From Glo-17 sp964637835 (GTDB lineage: Bacteria; Krumholzibacteriota; Krumholzibacteriia; LZORAL124-64-63), in assembly GCA_964637835.1 (NCBI GenBank), contig CAZWYF010000016.1, positions 1 to 64,000 of the forward strand: a stretch of DNA of 64,000 nt, in the 5' to 3' direction. Shown in pieces: positions 53,316 to 63,145 of the stretch (positions within the stretch are counted from its first letter, which is position 1; the number at the start of each line of letters is the position of its first letter). The notes under the pieces are model-generated. The model saw nothing but the letters and a program-made list of their open reading frames with translations. It did no database searches and had not been told where the DNA came from. A program made the translations under genes and the position numbers.

Positions 53316-54661
53316 TAGCTCTTCCGGCGTCGCCGGAAGATGAACTGCAGCGGCCCGGCGTCCTCGGCCCCGGCCTCGGCCTCGCCCCCGGCCTCCGCCT
53401 CGCCGCCCTCGGTCGGCGATCCGGCCGTCGATCCGGCCGTCGATCCGGACTGCGATCCCGGTCGTGGCCCGGCTCCCTCGTCGGCGCCTCCCTGGACCGC
53501 CGCCGCCCGCTCCGGAGGCGGTTCCGGCGCTGGTTCCGGCACTGGCTCCGGCGCTGGTTCCGGCACTGGCTCCGGCCCGCTCTCCGGTGAGCGCGCCGGC
53601 GCGGCCTCCGGCCGACGGGCCGCCGACCGGTCCGGTTCGGTGTGCCCCGGGATCTCGGGAGAGAAGTCGGCAGGTTCGGTGGCCGGTGCGGCGGCCTCGG
53701 AGGGCGGTGGCGCCGCTTCGGAGGGCGGTGGCGCCGCTTCGGTGGGCGGTGGCGCCGCTGCGGTGGCCGGTGCGGCGGCGGTCGCCTCGGGCGAGCGGTA
53801 CGCCGGCAGGCCGGCCTCCCGCCAGCGCCGGCGCCAGGCCACCTGGCGCTGGATGAGCGCGGCCTGGTCCTCGGCCTGGCGGGCCACCAGCCGTGCGTCG
53901 GCGCCTCCGGCCACCAGCTCGAGCACGTCGTCCAGGATGAACTCGGCGCCCAGGTTGCGGTGGGCGAGGAAGGCCTCGCTGGGATTGCGGCTCCAGTGGC
54001 CGTGGAGGAGTTGCTCCTGGTCGCCGGGGTGGGCCACCGCCTCGAGACAGCCCCGGCCGTCCACGGTCAGGCGTAGCCAGGGCCCCGGGGCGTCCGCCGC
54101 CAGGGAGGCCGGCCCCCCGTCCACGCGCACCCGGGCGCCCGGGATGTCCACTGGACCGTCGCAACGGGCGAGCACGGTGATCCCCTGCGTGGCGACCAGG
54201 TCGGCGAGGTCGTCCGCCAGCCCCTGCAGCAGTTCGGCCGCCGCATCCACCAGCACGACCCGCTCGGCCTCGCCCAGCAGCCTGCGGGCGACGTCCCGCA
54301 GCTGCCGCCGCGACTCCAGGGGATGCAGGCCCTCGTCCGCGGGCACCCGCCCGATCTTCTCGAGCATGGCCAGCGCCTCGCGTTGACGGGCCTGAAGGCG
54401 GTCGATGAGCGCCCCGGTGAAGTCCACCGGGGCCACCGGCGCGTAGACCTTCGGTCGCCGGCCACCGACGCGCACGGCGCCGGCCTTGACCATGGCGCCC
54501 AGCGTCTTGGTCATGTTGGCCGGGTCGCGGCCCATGGTCTGGGCCAGCCTGTAGGCGCTCAGCGGGCCGTCCTGGGCCTGCTCGAGCAGGGCGACGTAGA
54601 TCTCGGCCTCGGTGGGGCTGAGGCCCAGTTCCTCCAGGGCAGCGCCGAGCTCTCGATCCAT
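53315..54661 (-). CDS. TrmB-like transcriptional regulator with long Pro/Ala/Glu-rich tail
   Basis: A 448-residue protein. Residues 1-75 form a TrmB-type winged helix: LGAALEELGLSPTEAEIYVALL, then LAQTMGRDPANMTKTLGAMV and GAVRVGGRRPKVYAPV. A second helical segment (FTGALIDRLQARQREALAML) matches the coiled coil of TrmB proteins. Residues about 115-270 resemble a phospholipase-D-like fold (VVLVDAAAELLQGLADDLAD, LLHGHWSRNPSEAFLAHRNL). The C-terminal 150 residues are low complexity (repeats of APPPSEA, PEPVPEPAPE) and end in a basic patch FIFRRRRKS. The ATG at 54661 has GAGGAGG 7 bases upstream. The target genes are unknown; it is divergent from typA. Confidence 0.8.
   Translation of the reverse strand: MDRELGAALEELGLSPTEAEIYVALLEQAQDGPLSAYRLAQTMGRDPANMTKTLGAMVKAGAVRVGGRRPKVYAPVAPVDFTGALIDRLQARQREALAMLEKIGRVPADEGLHPLESRRQLRDVARRLLGEAERVVLVDAAAELLQGLADDLADLVATQGITVLARCDGPVDIPGARVRVDGGPASLAADAPGPWLRLTVDGRGCLEAVAHPGDQEQLLHGHWSRNPSEAFLAHRNLGAEFILDDVLELVAGGADARLVARQAEDQAALIQRQVAWRRRWREAGLPAYRSPEATAAAPATAAAPPPTEAAPPPSEAAPPPSEAAAPATEPADFSPEIPGHTEPDRSAARRPEAAPARSPESGPEPVPEPAPEPVPEPAPEPPPERAAAVQGGADEGAGPRPGSQSGSTAGSTAGSPTEGGEAEAGGEAEAGAEDAGPLQFIFRRRRKS
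53320..53340. terminator. Hairpin at the end of the TrmB-like gene
   Basis: TCTTCCGGC-GTC-GCCGGAAGA is a perfect 9-bp stem with a 3-base loop. It lies inside the last codons of the minus-strand gene and may act as a bidirectional terminator between the convergent genes. Confidence 0.5.
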
Positions 54662-54740
54662 GGGCGGCCTCCTCGTCTTTGTGGTCACCAGACAACACGC
54701 CCAGACTCCCCCCCCCTCACCCCCTATGTCAACTCCCCTT

Positions 54741-54871
54741 GTGCCCCGAAGAATGTTGATGGGTGCCAGACAACGGATTCTGCCTCATCATCCATGACGT
54801 CAGTGTGATGAAATGTATATATTCCGGCCCGGGATCGGCTCGCGGGGAGCCATCAACATTCTTCGGGGCAC
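54741..54871. repeat. Perfect 22-bp inverted repeat spanning the typA/TrmB-like divergent spacer
   Basis: The arm 54741-54762 (GTGCCCCGAAGAATGTTGAT plus GG) is exactly complementary in reverse to 54850-54871. The arms are 87 bases apart and match nothing beyond their ends. Between them are an AT-rich patch (TATATA near 54816) and the 8-base palindrome TGACGTCA (54795-54802). It could be a pair of operator sites, a large RNA hairpin or a small mobile element of MITE type with 22-bp terminal repeats. No clear target-site duplication was seen. The copy number in the genome is unknown. Confidence 0.85.
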
Positions 54872-54881
54872 CCTGGGAGAT

Positions 54882-54909
54882 TTGACGGGGGCGGGCGTGG
54901 CGCTACCTT
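54882..54909 (+). promoter_or_regulatory. Candidate leaderless promoter of typA
   Basis: TTGACG (54882-54887) and TACCTT (54904-54909) are 16 bases apart, and the ATG at 54919 follows 9 bases later without a Shine-Dalgarno sequence. A second possible promoter (ATGACG near 54794 with ATATAT near 54817) lies inside the inverted repeat and would give a normal leader. Confidence 0.5.
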
Positions 54910-54918
54910 GGCGCCACC

Positions 54919-56727
<1,809 letters not shown>

Positions 56728-56789
56728 GTCCCCGCGGTGGGCGGCCCGCCGCCCTCCGCCCCGTCCGTCCCCTCCGCCGGAGGTCCCCC

Positions 56790-57098
56790 ATGGTCCTGCT
56801 CGAGTTCTCCATGTTCCCCACCGACAAGGGCGCCAGCGTCAGCGACTACGTGAAGCGCTCCCTCGAGATCATCGACCAGAGCGGTCTGCCCTACAAGCTG
56901 GGCCCCATGGGCACCTGCATCGAGGGCGAGTGGGACCAGGTCATGGCCGTGGTCACGCAGTGCTTCGAGCGCATGCGGCAGGACAGCGATCGCATCGCGG
57001 TGAACCTCAAGGTGGACTACCGCGCCGGCGGCGGCGGCCGCCTGCAGAGCAAGGTCGACACGCTGAGGCAGAAGACCGGCCGCGACCTGCAGACCTGA
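56790..57098 (+). CDS. MTH1187-family (UPF0045/DUF77) protein, probable thiamine-type ligand binder
   Basis: A 102-residue protein of exactly family size. LEFSMFPTDKGASVSDYVKR opens with the conserved strand. YKLGPMGTCIEGEWDQVMAV carries the G-P-M-G-T-x-x-E signature and RIAVNLKVDYRAG closes the ferredoxin-like fold. Members bind thiamine or related heterocycles, or are of unknown function. CCGGAGG lies 6 bases before the ATG. It follows typA by 62 bases on the same strand. Confidence 0.92.
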   Translation: MVLLEFSMFPTDKGASVSDYVKRSLEIIDQSGLPYKLGPMGTCIEGEWDQVMAVVTQCFERMRQDSDRIAVNLKVDYRAGGGGRLQSKVDTLRQKTGRDLQT

Positions 57099-57109
57099 GC
57101 GGCGAGCCC

Positions 57110-58090
57110 ATGCGCATCGACCTGACGCCGCCGCGGTGGGCCACCCACCTGCTCAGCGACCTGGACGACTGGCAGCGCCGGCCGCGCCCGGTGGCCGACG
57201 TCGCCCCGTTCGCGGTGCCGGACGACGCCTATTTCGAGTACGCCTGGCTCGACGCCGACGGCACGCCCCGCCCCGATCCCGACAACCCCCACCCGCCGAA
57301 CAACCCGTGGTGGGAGTACGCCCGCTACCTGGCCGGGCCCCGGTACGCGCACGACCGCTGGTGGGCGGCCATCCCGCCGCAGACCGCCCCGGCGGGCACG
57401 GTCCAGCGCCTGCGCCTGGACAGCGAGCACCTGCGCCAGCCGCGCCACGTGATCGTCTACAGCCCGGCCGGCCACGAGGGCCAGGAGCGGCCCCAGGTCT
57501 GGTTCCAGGACGGCAAGGCCTACCTCGGCTGGGGCAAGGCGCCGCAGGTCCACGACGCCCTGCTCGCCGCCGGCCAGTGCGCCCCGGCCCACCTGGTGTT
57601 CGTCCCCCCCGTCGACCGCACCCGCGAGTACCACTTCAACCCGGCCTACCGCGCCTTCATCCGCGAGGAGGCCCTCCCGCGGGTGGACGCCGTCGCCCCC
57701 TGCAACGGCCGCCGCACCGCCTGGGGCGCCAGCCTGGGCGGGCTCTGCAGCGCCGAGCTGGCCTGGCAGCATCCGCTCAGCTTCCAGACCGTCGTCTCCC
57801 AGTCCGGCGCCTTCCTCTTCTTCCCCGACCAGACCCTGCGGGACGACCCCTTCGCCGGCCGCGAGTGGTGGGCGGAGCGCGTGCGCACCGAGTCCTGGCG
57901 ACCGCTGCGCTGGCAGGTGCAGACCGGGACGCTGGAGTGGCTCCACCAGGCGAACGCGAACCTCGCCGCCGTGCTGGCGCAGCGGGACCTGGAGGTCGCC
58001 TACCAGGAGCGCCCCTCGGGGCACAACTGGACCACCTGGCGCAACGGCCTGGCGGACGGCTTCCGCTTCGCCCTGCCGCCGGGTCCGTGA
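57110..58090 (+). CDS. Enterochelin-esterase-like alpha/beta hydrolase
   Basis: A 326-residue cytoplasmic protein without signal peptide. The N-terminal third resembles the CBM48/Fes-N type domain (LLSDLDDWQRRPRPVADVAP, FEYAWLDADGTPRPDPDNPH). The hydrolase part has HVIVYSPAGHEGQERPQVWF, HLVFVPPVDRTREYHFNPAY, the nucleophile elbow GASLGGLCSAELAW and a C-terminal catalytic His in ERPSGHNWTTWRNGL. These match the esterase D/Fes/IroE family. The natural substrate may be a siderophore or another ester; no siderophore genes are nearby. It starts 11 bases after the MTH1187-type gene. Confidence 0.85.
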   Translation: MRIDLTPPRWATHLLSDLDDWQRRPRPVADVAPFAVPDDAYFEYAWLDADGTPRPDPDNPHPPNNPWWEYARYLAGPRYAHDRWWAAIPPQTAPAGTVQRLRLDSEHLRQPRHVIVYSPAGHEGQERPQVWFQDGKAYLGWGKAPQVHDALLAAGQCAPAHLVFVPPVDRTREYHFNPAYRAFIREEALPRVDAVAPCNGRRTAWGASLGGLCSAELAWQHPLSFQTVVSQSGAFLFFPDQTLRDDPFAGREWWAERVRTESWRPLRWQVQTGTLEWLHQANANLAAVLAQRDLEVAYQERPSGHNWTTWRNGLADGFRFALPPGP

Positions 58091-58142
58091 GTCCCCTGCC
58101 GGCGAGCGGCGCAGCGTCCGGAAAATACCTCCAGACCCCGGC

Positions 58143-58171
58143 TTGACGGGCCATTTCGGGCGGCCTAGGTT
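58143..58171 (+). promoter_or_regulatory. Sigma70-type promoter of the lysine-degradation operon
   Basis: TTGACG (58143-58148) and TAGGTT (58166-58171) are separated by exactly 17 bases, 48 bases before the GTG start of the first gene. Confidence 0.65.
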
Positions 58172-58218
58172 TGCCGCCTGAACCCGGTCGATCAATCGCC
58201 AGCAGAGGGGTCGTCAAC

Positions 58219-59517
58219 GTGCTGATCGGCATCCGTCGCGAGGACAAGAACCGCTGGGAACGCCGGGTGCCCCTGACCCCGGCCGACCTCGCCGAGCTCA
58301 AGAGCCAGGGCCTGGCCTTCCGCGTCCAGCCCTCGCCCGACCGCATCTTCCCCGACAGCGAGTTCCGCACCCGCGGCACCGAGGTGGCCGAGGACCTCGA
58401 TCCCTGCGACCTGGTCCTGGCGGTCAAGGAGATCCCCACCGACCTGCTGCGCGCGGGCAAGACCTACGTCTACTTCTCCCACGTGATCAAGGGCCAGGAC
58501 TACAACATGCCCATGCTCCGGCGGCTGCTGGACCTGGGCTGCAGCCTGGTGGATTACGAGCGGATCGTGGACGCCCGGGGCCGGCGCCTGATCTTCTTCT
58601 CCATCCATGCCGGCTACGCGGGGATGATCGACAGCCTGTGGACCCTGGGGCAGCGGCTGGCCGCCCAGGGGATCCCGACGCCGCTGGCCGACGTCAAGCA
58701 CACCTTCGAGTACCCCAGCTTCGCGGCGGCCAAGGCGCACCTGCGCGAGGTCGGCGAGCGCCTGGCGGCGGGGTGGCCGGCCGAGCTGCGGCCATTGACC
58801 ATCGGCATGGCCGGCTACGGCAACGTGGCGCGCGGTTGCCGCGAGGTGCTCGACTGCCTGCCCTGCGAATGGATCGACCCCGTCGATCTGCCGCGGCTGG
58901 GCGCCCGCGACCAGCAGGCGCCGCCGCTGCGCTGCACCGAGTTGCGCGAGGAGCACCTGGTGCGCCCGGCACGGGGCCAGCCGTTCCAGCTCCAGGAGTA
59001 TTACGAGCACCCCGAGCGCTATGCCGGCAACATGGCCGCCCACCTGCCGCACCTCGACCTGCTGATGAACACCATCTACTGGACCGAGGCATATCCGCGC
59101 GTGGTGAGCAAGGACTGGGTGCGGGAGAACTTCGGCCCGGGCCGCAAGCCTCGCCTGCAGGTGATCGGCGACATCAGCTGCGACATCGACGGCGGCGTGG
59201 AGATCACCCGCGAGGTGACCATGCCGGACGACCCGAGCTTCGTCTACGACCCCGCCACCGACCGGATCACCATGGGCGTGGACGGCCCCGGACCCGCCGT
59301 GATGGCCGTGGACAACCTGCCCTGCGAGGTGAGCCGCGAGAGCAGCGAGCACTTCTCGGCCGCCCTGCGCGGCCTGGTGCCGCACCTGGCGGCCGCCGAC
59401 TGGAGCGTGCCGTTCGCGGACCTCGACCTGCCGCCGGAGCTGAAGACGGCGGTGATCGTGCACCGGGGCGCGCTGACTCCCGACTACCAGTATCTCGAGG
59501 AACACCTGGGCGCCTAG
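58219..59517 (+). CDS. Lysine-ketoglutarate reductase (saccharopine-forming), LOR domain protein
   Basis: A 432-residue protein of the AlaDh/PNT-like family. VLIGIRREDKNRWERRVPLT is the N-terminal hallmark. YVYFSHVIKGQDYNMPMLRR, LVDYERIVDARGRRLIFFSI and GYAGMIDSLWTLGQRLA match the LKR half of the eukaryotic bifunctional enzyme. A nucleotide-binding segment follows (LTIGMAGYGNVARGCREVL). It condenses lysine and 2-oxoglutarate to saccharopine using NADPH. The next two genes continue the pathway. The GTG at 58219 has GAGGGG 9 bases upstream; a TTG at 58171 would overlap the promoter. Confidence 0.9.
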   Translation: MLIGIRREDKNRWERRVPLTPADLAELKSQGLAFRVQPSPDRIFPDSEFRTRGTEVAEDLDPCDLVLAVKEIPTDLLRAGKTYVYFSHVIKGQDYNMPMLRRLLDLGCSLVDYERIVDARGRRLIFFSIHAGYAGMIDSLWTLGQRLAAQGIPTPLADVKHTFEYPSFAAAKAHLREVGERLAAGWPAELRPLTIGMAGYGNVARGCREVLDCLPCEWIDPVDLPRLGARDQQAPPLRCTELREEHLVRPARGQPFQLQEYYEHPERYAGNMAAHLPHLDLLMNTIYWTEAYPRVVSKDWVRENFGPGRKPRLQVIGDISCDIDGGVEITREVTMPDDPSFVYDPATDRITMGVDGPGPAVMAVDNLPCEVSRESSEHFSAALRGLVPHLAAADWSVPFADLDLPPELKTAVIVHRGALTPDYQYLEEHLGA

Positions 59518-59573
59518 GCCCCGGGAGCGGCAGCCGCCCCCGGGCGGCGAACACGAACCGGAGGAACGTCACC

Positions 59574-60893
59574 ATGCAGAAGGTCCTGGTTCTCGGCGCT
59601 GGCCTGGTCGCGCGGCCGCTGGTCGGCTACCTGCTCGACAGGGGCCACGCCGTGACCTGCGCGAGTCGCACCGTGAGCAAGGCCGAGGCGCTCGTCGCCG
59701 GCCATGCCAACGGCACCGCCCTGCCCCTCGACCTGACGGACGAGGGCAAGCTGGCCGAGCTGATCGCCGGGCACGATCTGGCCATCAGCCTGGTCCCGCC
59801 GCCGCTGCATCCGGTGGTGGCCCGCCACTGCCTGGACGCGGGCAAGAACATGGTGACCACCAGCTACGTCTCGCCCGAGATGGAGGCGCTCGATGGCGAG
59901 GCGCGCGAGAAGGGCCTGACCATCCTCAACGAGATCGGCGTCGATCCGGGCATCGACCACATGTCGGCGATGCGGATCATCGACGACGTCAAGCGCCGTG
60001 GCGGCGAGATCGTCGCCTTCAAGAGCTACTGCGGCGGCCTGCCCGCGCCCCAGCACAACACCAACCCCTTCGGCTACAAGTTCAGCTGGGCGCCCCGCGG
60101 CGTGCTGGTGGCCAGCCGCAACGGCGCGCAGTACCTGCTGGACGGCCGCAAGGTGGAGGTGGAGCCGGCGCGCCTGTTCCGCGACATGCACGTCCTGCAG
60201 GTGCCGGGCTTCGGCGACTTCGAGGCCTACCCCAACCGCGACAGCATCAGCTACCAGGGCGTCTACGGCCTGGACGGCATCGGCACCCTCTTCCGCGGCA
60301 CGCTGCGCAACATGGGCTGGTGCGACTGCATCTACAACTACCGGCAGCAGGGCCTGCTGGACCTGGACGAGTTCCCCGTCCAGGGCCGCACCTACGCCCA
60401 GATCATGGCCGACCATCTCGGCTGCCGCCCCGAGGACGACCTGCGCGCGGTCTTCGCCGGGAAGGCCGGCATCCCGCGGGACGGCCTGCCGCCCATGAAC
60501 CTCGACTGGCTGGGCATGCTCTCCGACCGGCCGGTCCAGGGCGAGACCACCACCATGCTCGACGCCATGGGCGACCTCATGTTCGAGAAGCTGAGCTTCG
60601 CCGAGGGCGAGCTGGACATGATCGTCCTGTTCCACGACTTCCAGGCCGCCTTCCCCGACGGCCACAAGGAGCACATCACCTCGCAGCTGATCGACTTCGG
60701 CATCGAGGGCGGCGACAGCGCCATGAGCCGCACCGTCTCGCTGCCGGCGGCCATCGCCGCGCACATGATCCTCGGCGGCGAGATCACCGAGCCGGGCGTG
60801 CTGCGTCCGGTGCTGCCGGGCATCTACAACCCGGTCCTCGACGAGCTGGCCACCCTGAACATCGCGTGCGACGAGCGCACCGAGAGCTACTAG
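59574..60893 (+). CDS. Saccharopine dehydrogenase (glutamate-forming)
   Basis: A 439-residue protein. The Rossmann motif VLVLGAGLVARPLVGYLLDR opens the chain. VTTSYVSPEMEALD, GLTILNEIGVDPGIDHMSAM, FKSYCGGLPAPQHNTNPFGY and KFSWAPRGVL are strong LYS9/SDH signatures. It splits saccharopine into glutamate and aminoadipate semialdehyde using NAD. GGAGG lies upstream of the ATG. It is 56 bases after the LKR gene. Confidence 0.93.
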   Translation: MQKVLVLGAGLVARPLVGYLLDRGHAVTCASRTVSKAEALVAGHANGTALPLDLTDEGKLAELIAGHDLAISLVPPPLHPVVARHCLDAGKNMVTTSYVSPEMEALDGEAREKGLTILNEIGVDPGIDHMSAMRIIDDVKRRGGEIVAFKSYCGGLPAPQHNTNPFGYKFSWAPRGVLVASRNGAQYLLDGRKVEVEPARLFRDMHVLQVPGFGDFEAYPNRDSISYQGVYGLDGIGTLFRGTLRNMGWCDCIYNYRQQGLLDLDEFPVQGRTYAQIMADHLGCRPEDDLRAVFAGKAGIPRDGLPPMNLDWLGMLSDRPVQGETTTMLDAMGDLMFEKLSFAEGELDMIVLFHDFQAAFPDGHKEHITSQLIDFGIEGGDSAMSRTVSLPAAIAAHMILGGEITEPGVLRPVLPGIYNPVLDELATLNIACDERTESY

Positions 60894-60905
60894 GAGGCGT
60901 CCGGA

Positions 60906-62438
60906 ATGACCAGGAACAAGATCTTCCGCGAGCTCGGCCTGAAGGCCAACCTCTCCGGCGCCAGCACTGGCGGCGCGTGGTTCGCCAGCAGCGGCGACAA
61001 GCTCGAGGTCAAGAGCCCCACCACCGGCGAGCGCCTCGCGCGCATCGAGATGGCCTCGGCGGCCGACTACCAGAAGGTGATGAAGCAGGCCCAGAAGGCG
61101 TTCCAGGCCTGGCGCGCCATCCCCGCGCCCCAGCGGGGCGAGGTGGTCCGTCAGGTCGGCGTCAAGCTGCGCGAGAAGAAGGCCGCCCTCGGCGCCCTGG
61201 TCTCCCTGGAGATGGGCAAGATCCTCACCGAGGGCGAGGGCGAGGTCCAGGAGATGATCGACATCTGCGACTTCGCCACCGGCCAGAGCCGCTTCCTCTC
61301 CGGCCCCACGCTGCAGAGCGAGCGGCCGGGCCACCGCATGATGGAGCAGTGGCACCCGCTGGGCGTGGTGGGCGTGATCAGCGCCTTCAACTTCCCGGTG
61401 GCGGTATGGGCCTGGAACACGTCGCTGGCCTGGACCTGCGGCGACGTGGCCGTCTGGAAGCCCTCGAGCAAGGCGCCCCTCTGCGCCATCGCCTGCCAGA
61501 ACCTGGTCAGCGAGGTCTTCCGCGCCAACGGCCTGCCCGAGGGCATCAGCAACGTGGTGATCGGCCGCGGCTCGACCATCGGCGAGAAGCTCATCGCCGA
61601 CGAGCGCATCCCCCTGGTCTCGGCCACCGGCTCGACCCGCATGGGCAAGCGCATCGGCGGCGTGGTGGGCGCGCGCCTGGGCAAGACCATCCTCGAGCTG
61701 GGCGGCAACAACGCCCTGATCATCAGCGAGAAGTGCGACCTGAAGGGCGCCCTGGCCAGCGCCTTCTTCGGCGCCGTGGGCACCGCCGGCCAGCGCTGCA
61801 CCTCCACCCGCCGGCTCATCATCCACGAGTCCATCTACGACGACTACCTCGCCAAGCTCATCGGCCTGTACAAGAAGGTGAAGATCGGCGATCCCCTCGA
61901 TGCGAAGACCCTCATGGGGCCCCTGATCGACGAGGCGGCCGTGGCCGATTACGAGAACGCCATCAAGGCGGCCAGGGAGCAGGGGGGCAAGGTGCTCGTG
62001 GGCGGCAAGGTGAAGAAGCCGCCGTTCGGCCGGCGCACCTTCGTCGAGCCCACCATCATCGAGATCGACAACGGGGCCGAGATCGTCCAGAACGAGACCT
62101 TCGCGCCCATCCTGTACGTGATGAAGTACAGGAAGCTGAAGGAGGCGCTCGAGCTGCACAACGACGTGCCGCAGGGCCTCAGCTCGGCCATCTACAGCGA
62201 CAGCGTCGCCGAGGCCGAGGCGTTCCTCAGCTACAAGGGCAGCGACTGCGGCATCGCCAACGTGAACATCGGCACCAGCGGTGCGGAGATCGGCGGCGCC
62301 TTCGGTGGCGAGAAGGAGACCGGCGGTGGCCGCGAGAGCGGCAGCGACGCCTGGAAGGCCTACATGCGGCGTCAGACCAACACCATCAACTGGGGCGGGG
62401 AGATCCACCTGGCCCAGGGGGTGAAGTTCGACGTCTGA
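60906..62438 (+). CDS. Alpha-aminoadipate semialdehyde dehydrogenase (ALDH7-type)
   Basis: A 510-residue aldehyde dehydrogenase. The general base Glu264 is in TILELGGNNALII and the nucleophile Cys298 in GTAGQRCTSTRRLIIH. VISAFNFPVAVWAWNTSLAW, FVEPTIIEI and GAFGGEKETGGGRESGSDAW are typical of the ALDH7 (antiquitin/AmaB/Pcd) group. It oxidises aminoadipate semialdehyde to aminoadipate, completing the saccharopine route. It starts 12 bases after the SDH gene with AGGAGG upstream. Confidence 0.94.
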   Translation: MTRNKIFRELGLKANLSGASTGGAWFASSGDKLEVKSPTTGERLARIEMASAADYQKVMKQAQKAFQAWRAIPAPQRGEVVRQVGVKLREKKAALGALVSLEMGKILTEGEGEVQEMIDICDFATGQSRFLSGPTLQSERPGHRMMEQWHPLGVVGVISAFNFPVAVWAWNTSLAWTCGDVAVWKPSSKAPLCAIACQNLVSEVFRANGLPEGISNVVIGRGSTIGEKLIADERIPLVSATGSTRMGKRIGGVVGARLGKTILELGGNNALIISEKCDLKGALASAFFGAVGTAGQRCTSTRRLIIHESIYDDYLAKLIGLYKKVKIGDPLDAKTLMGPLIDEAAVADYENAIKAAREQGGKVLVGGKVKKPPFGRRTFVEPTIIEIDNGAEIVQNETFAPILYVMKYRKLKEALELHNDVPQGLSSAIYSDSVAEAEAFLSYKGSDCGIANVNIGTSGAEIGGAFGGEKETGGGRESGSDAWKAYMRRQTNTINWGGEIHLAQGVKFDV

Positions 62439-62535
62439 GGCGCTCGCGGCGGCGCGGCTCGGCGATGTCCTCGGCCCCTGCGGGGCCTGCGGAGTTCGCC
62501 GATCCGCGCCGCCGCTCGCTGGACTGCCAGCAGGA

Positions 62536-62566
62536 AGGCCCCGCCGGGGATATGTCGGCGGGGCCT
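62536..62566 (+). terminator. Hairpin terminator of the lysine-degradation operon
   Basis: AGGCCCCGCCG and CGGCGGGGCCT form an 11-bp perfect stem with a 9-base loop, about 100 bases after the dehydrogenase stop and before the ispF promoter. Confidence 0.7.
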
Positions 62567-62574
62567 GCTTGCGG

Positions 62575-62604
62575 TTTGCCCGGCTAGCTGGGAGCGACTA
62601 TCCT
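62575..62604 (+). promoter_or_regulatory. Candidate promoter of ispF
   Basis: TTTGCC (62575-62580) and TATCCT (62599-62604) are 18 bases apart. The gene begins at 62651 with GAAAGGA as ribosome-binding site. Confidence 0.5.
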
Positions 62605-62650
62605 GCCCGGAGTTTCCGTTCCGTGCGAACCGAGCGAAAGGATCCGTCGC

Positions 62651-63141
62651 ATGCGCATCGGTTTCGGTCTCGACCGGCATCCCCTGGTTCCCGGGACGCC
62701 CTGCGTCCTGGGCGGGGTGCTTTTCTCCGGGTGCCCGGTGGGCCCGCGGGGGCACTCCGATGGCGACGCGGTCTGCCACGCCATCGCCGACGCCCTGCTG
62801 GGCGCCGCGGCGCTGGGCGACATCGGCCAGCACTTTCCCGACACCGATCCGCAGTATGCCGGGGCGGACAGCCTGCAGCTGCTGGCGCGGACCGTGGCCA
62901 TCGTGCACGAGGCCGGCTGGCTGGTGGCCAACGTGGACGTCACCGTGATGGCCGAGCGGCCGCGGCTGGCCGAGGCCAGCCCCCGGATGCGCGAGAAGCT
63001 GGCCGGCGTGCTCGGCCTGCAGATCGACGCCGTCTCGGTCAAGGCCACCCGCGGCGAGGGCCTGGGGCCCGAGGGCCGGGGCGAGGCCATCACCGTCCAC
63101 GCCGTGGCGCTGCTGGAGCCGGTGACCCCGGCCGCGAACCC

Positions 63142-63145
<4 letters not shown>
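62651..63145 (+). CDS. ispF: 2-C-methyl-D-erythritol 2,4-cyclodiphosphate synthase
   Basis: A 164-residue enzyme of the MEP isoprenoid pathway. MRIGFGLDRH supplies the metal ligands Asp8 and His10 and GHSDGDAVCH the third, His43. ADALLGAAALGDIGQHFPDT and VKATRGEGLGPEGRGEAI match the family, although the last motif has R-G where K-A-T-T-x-E is usual. It makes the cyclic diphosphate from the CDP-ME phosphate. It overlaps the next gene by 4 bases. Confidence 0.95.
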
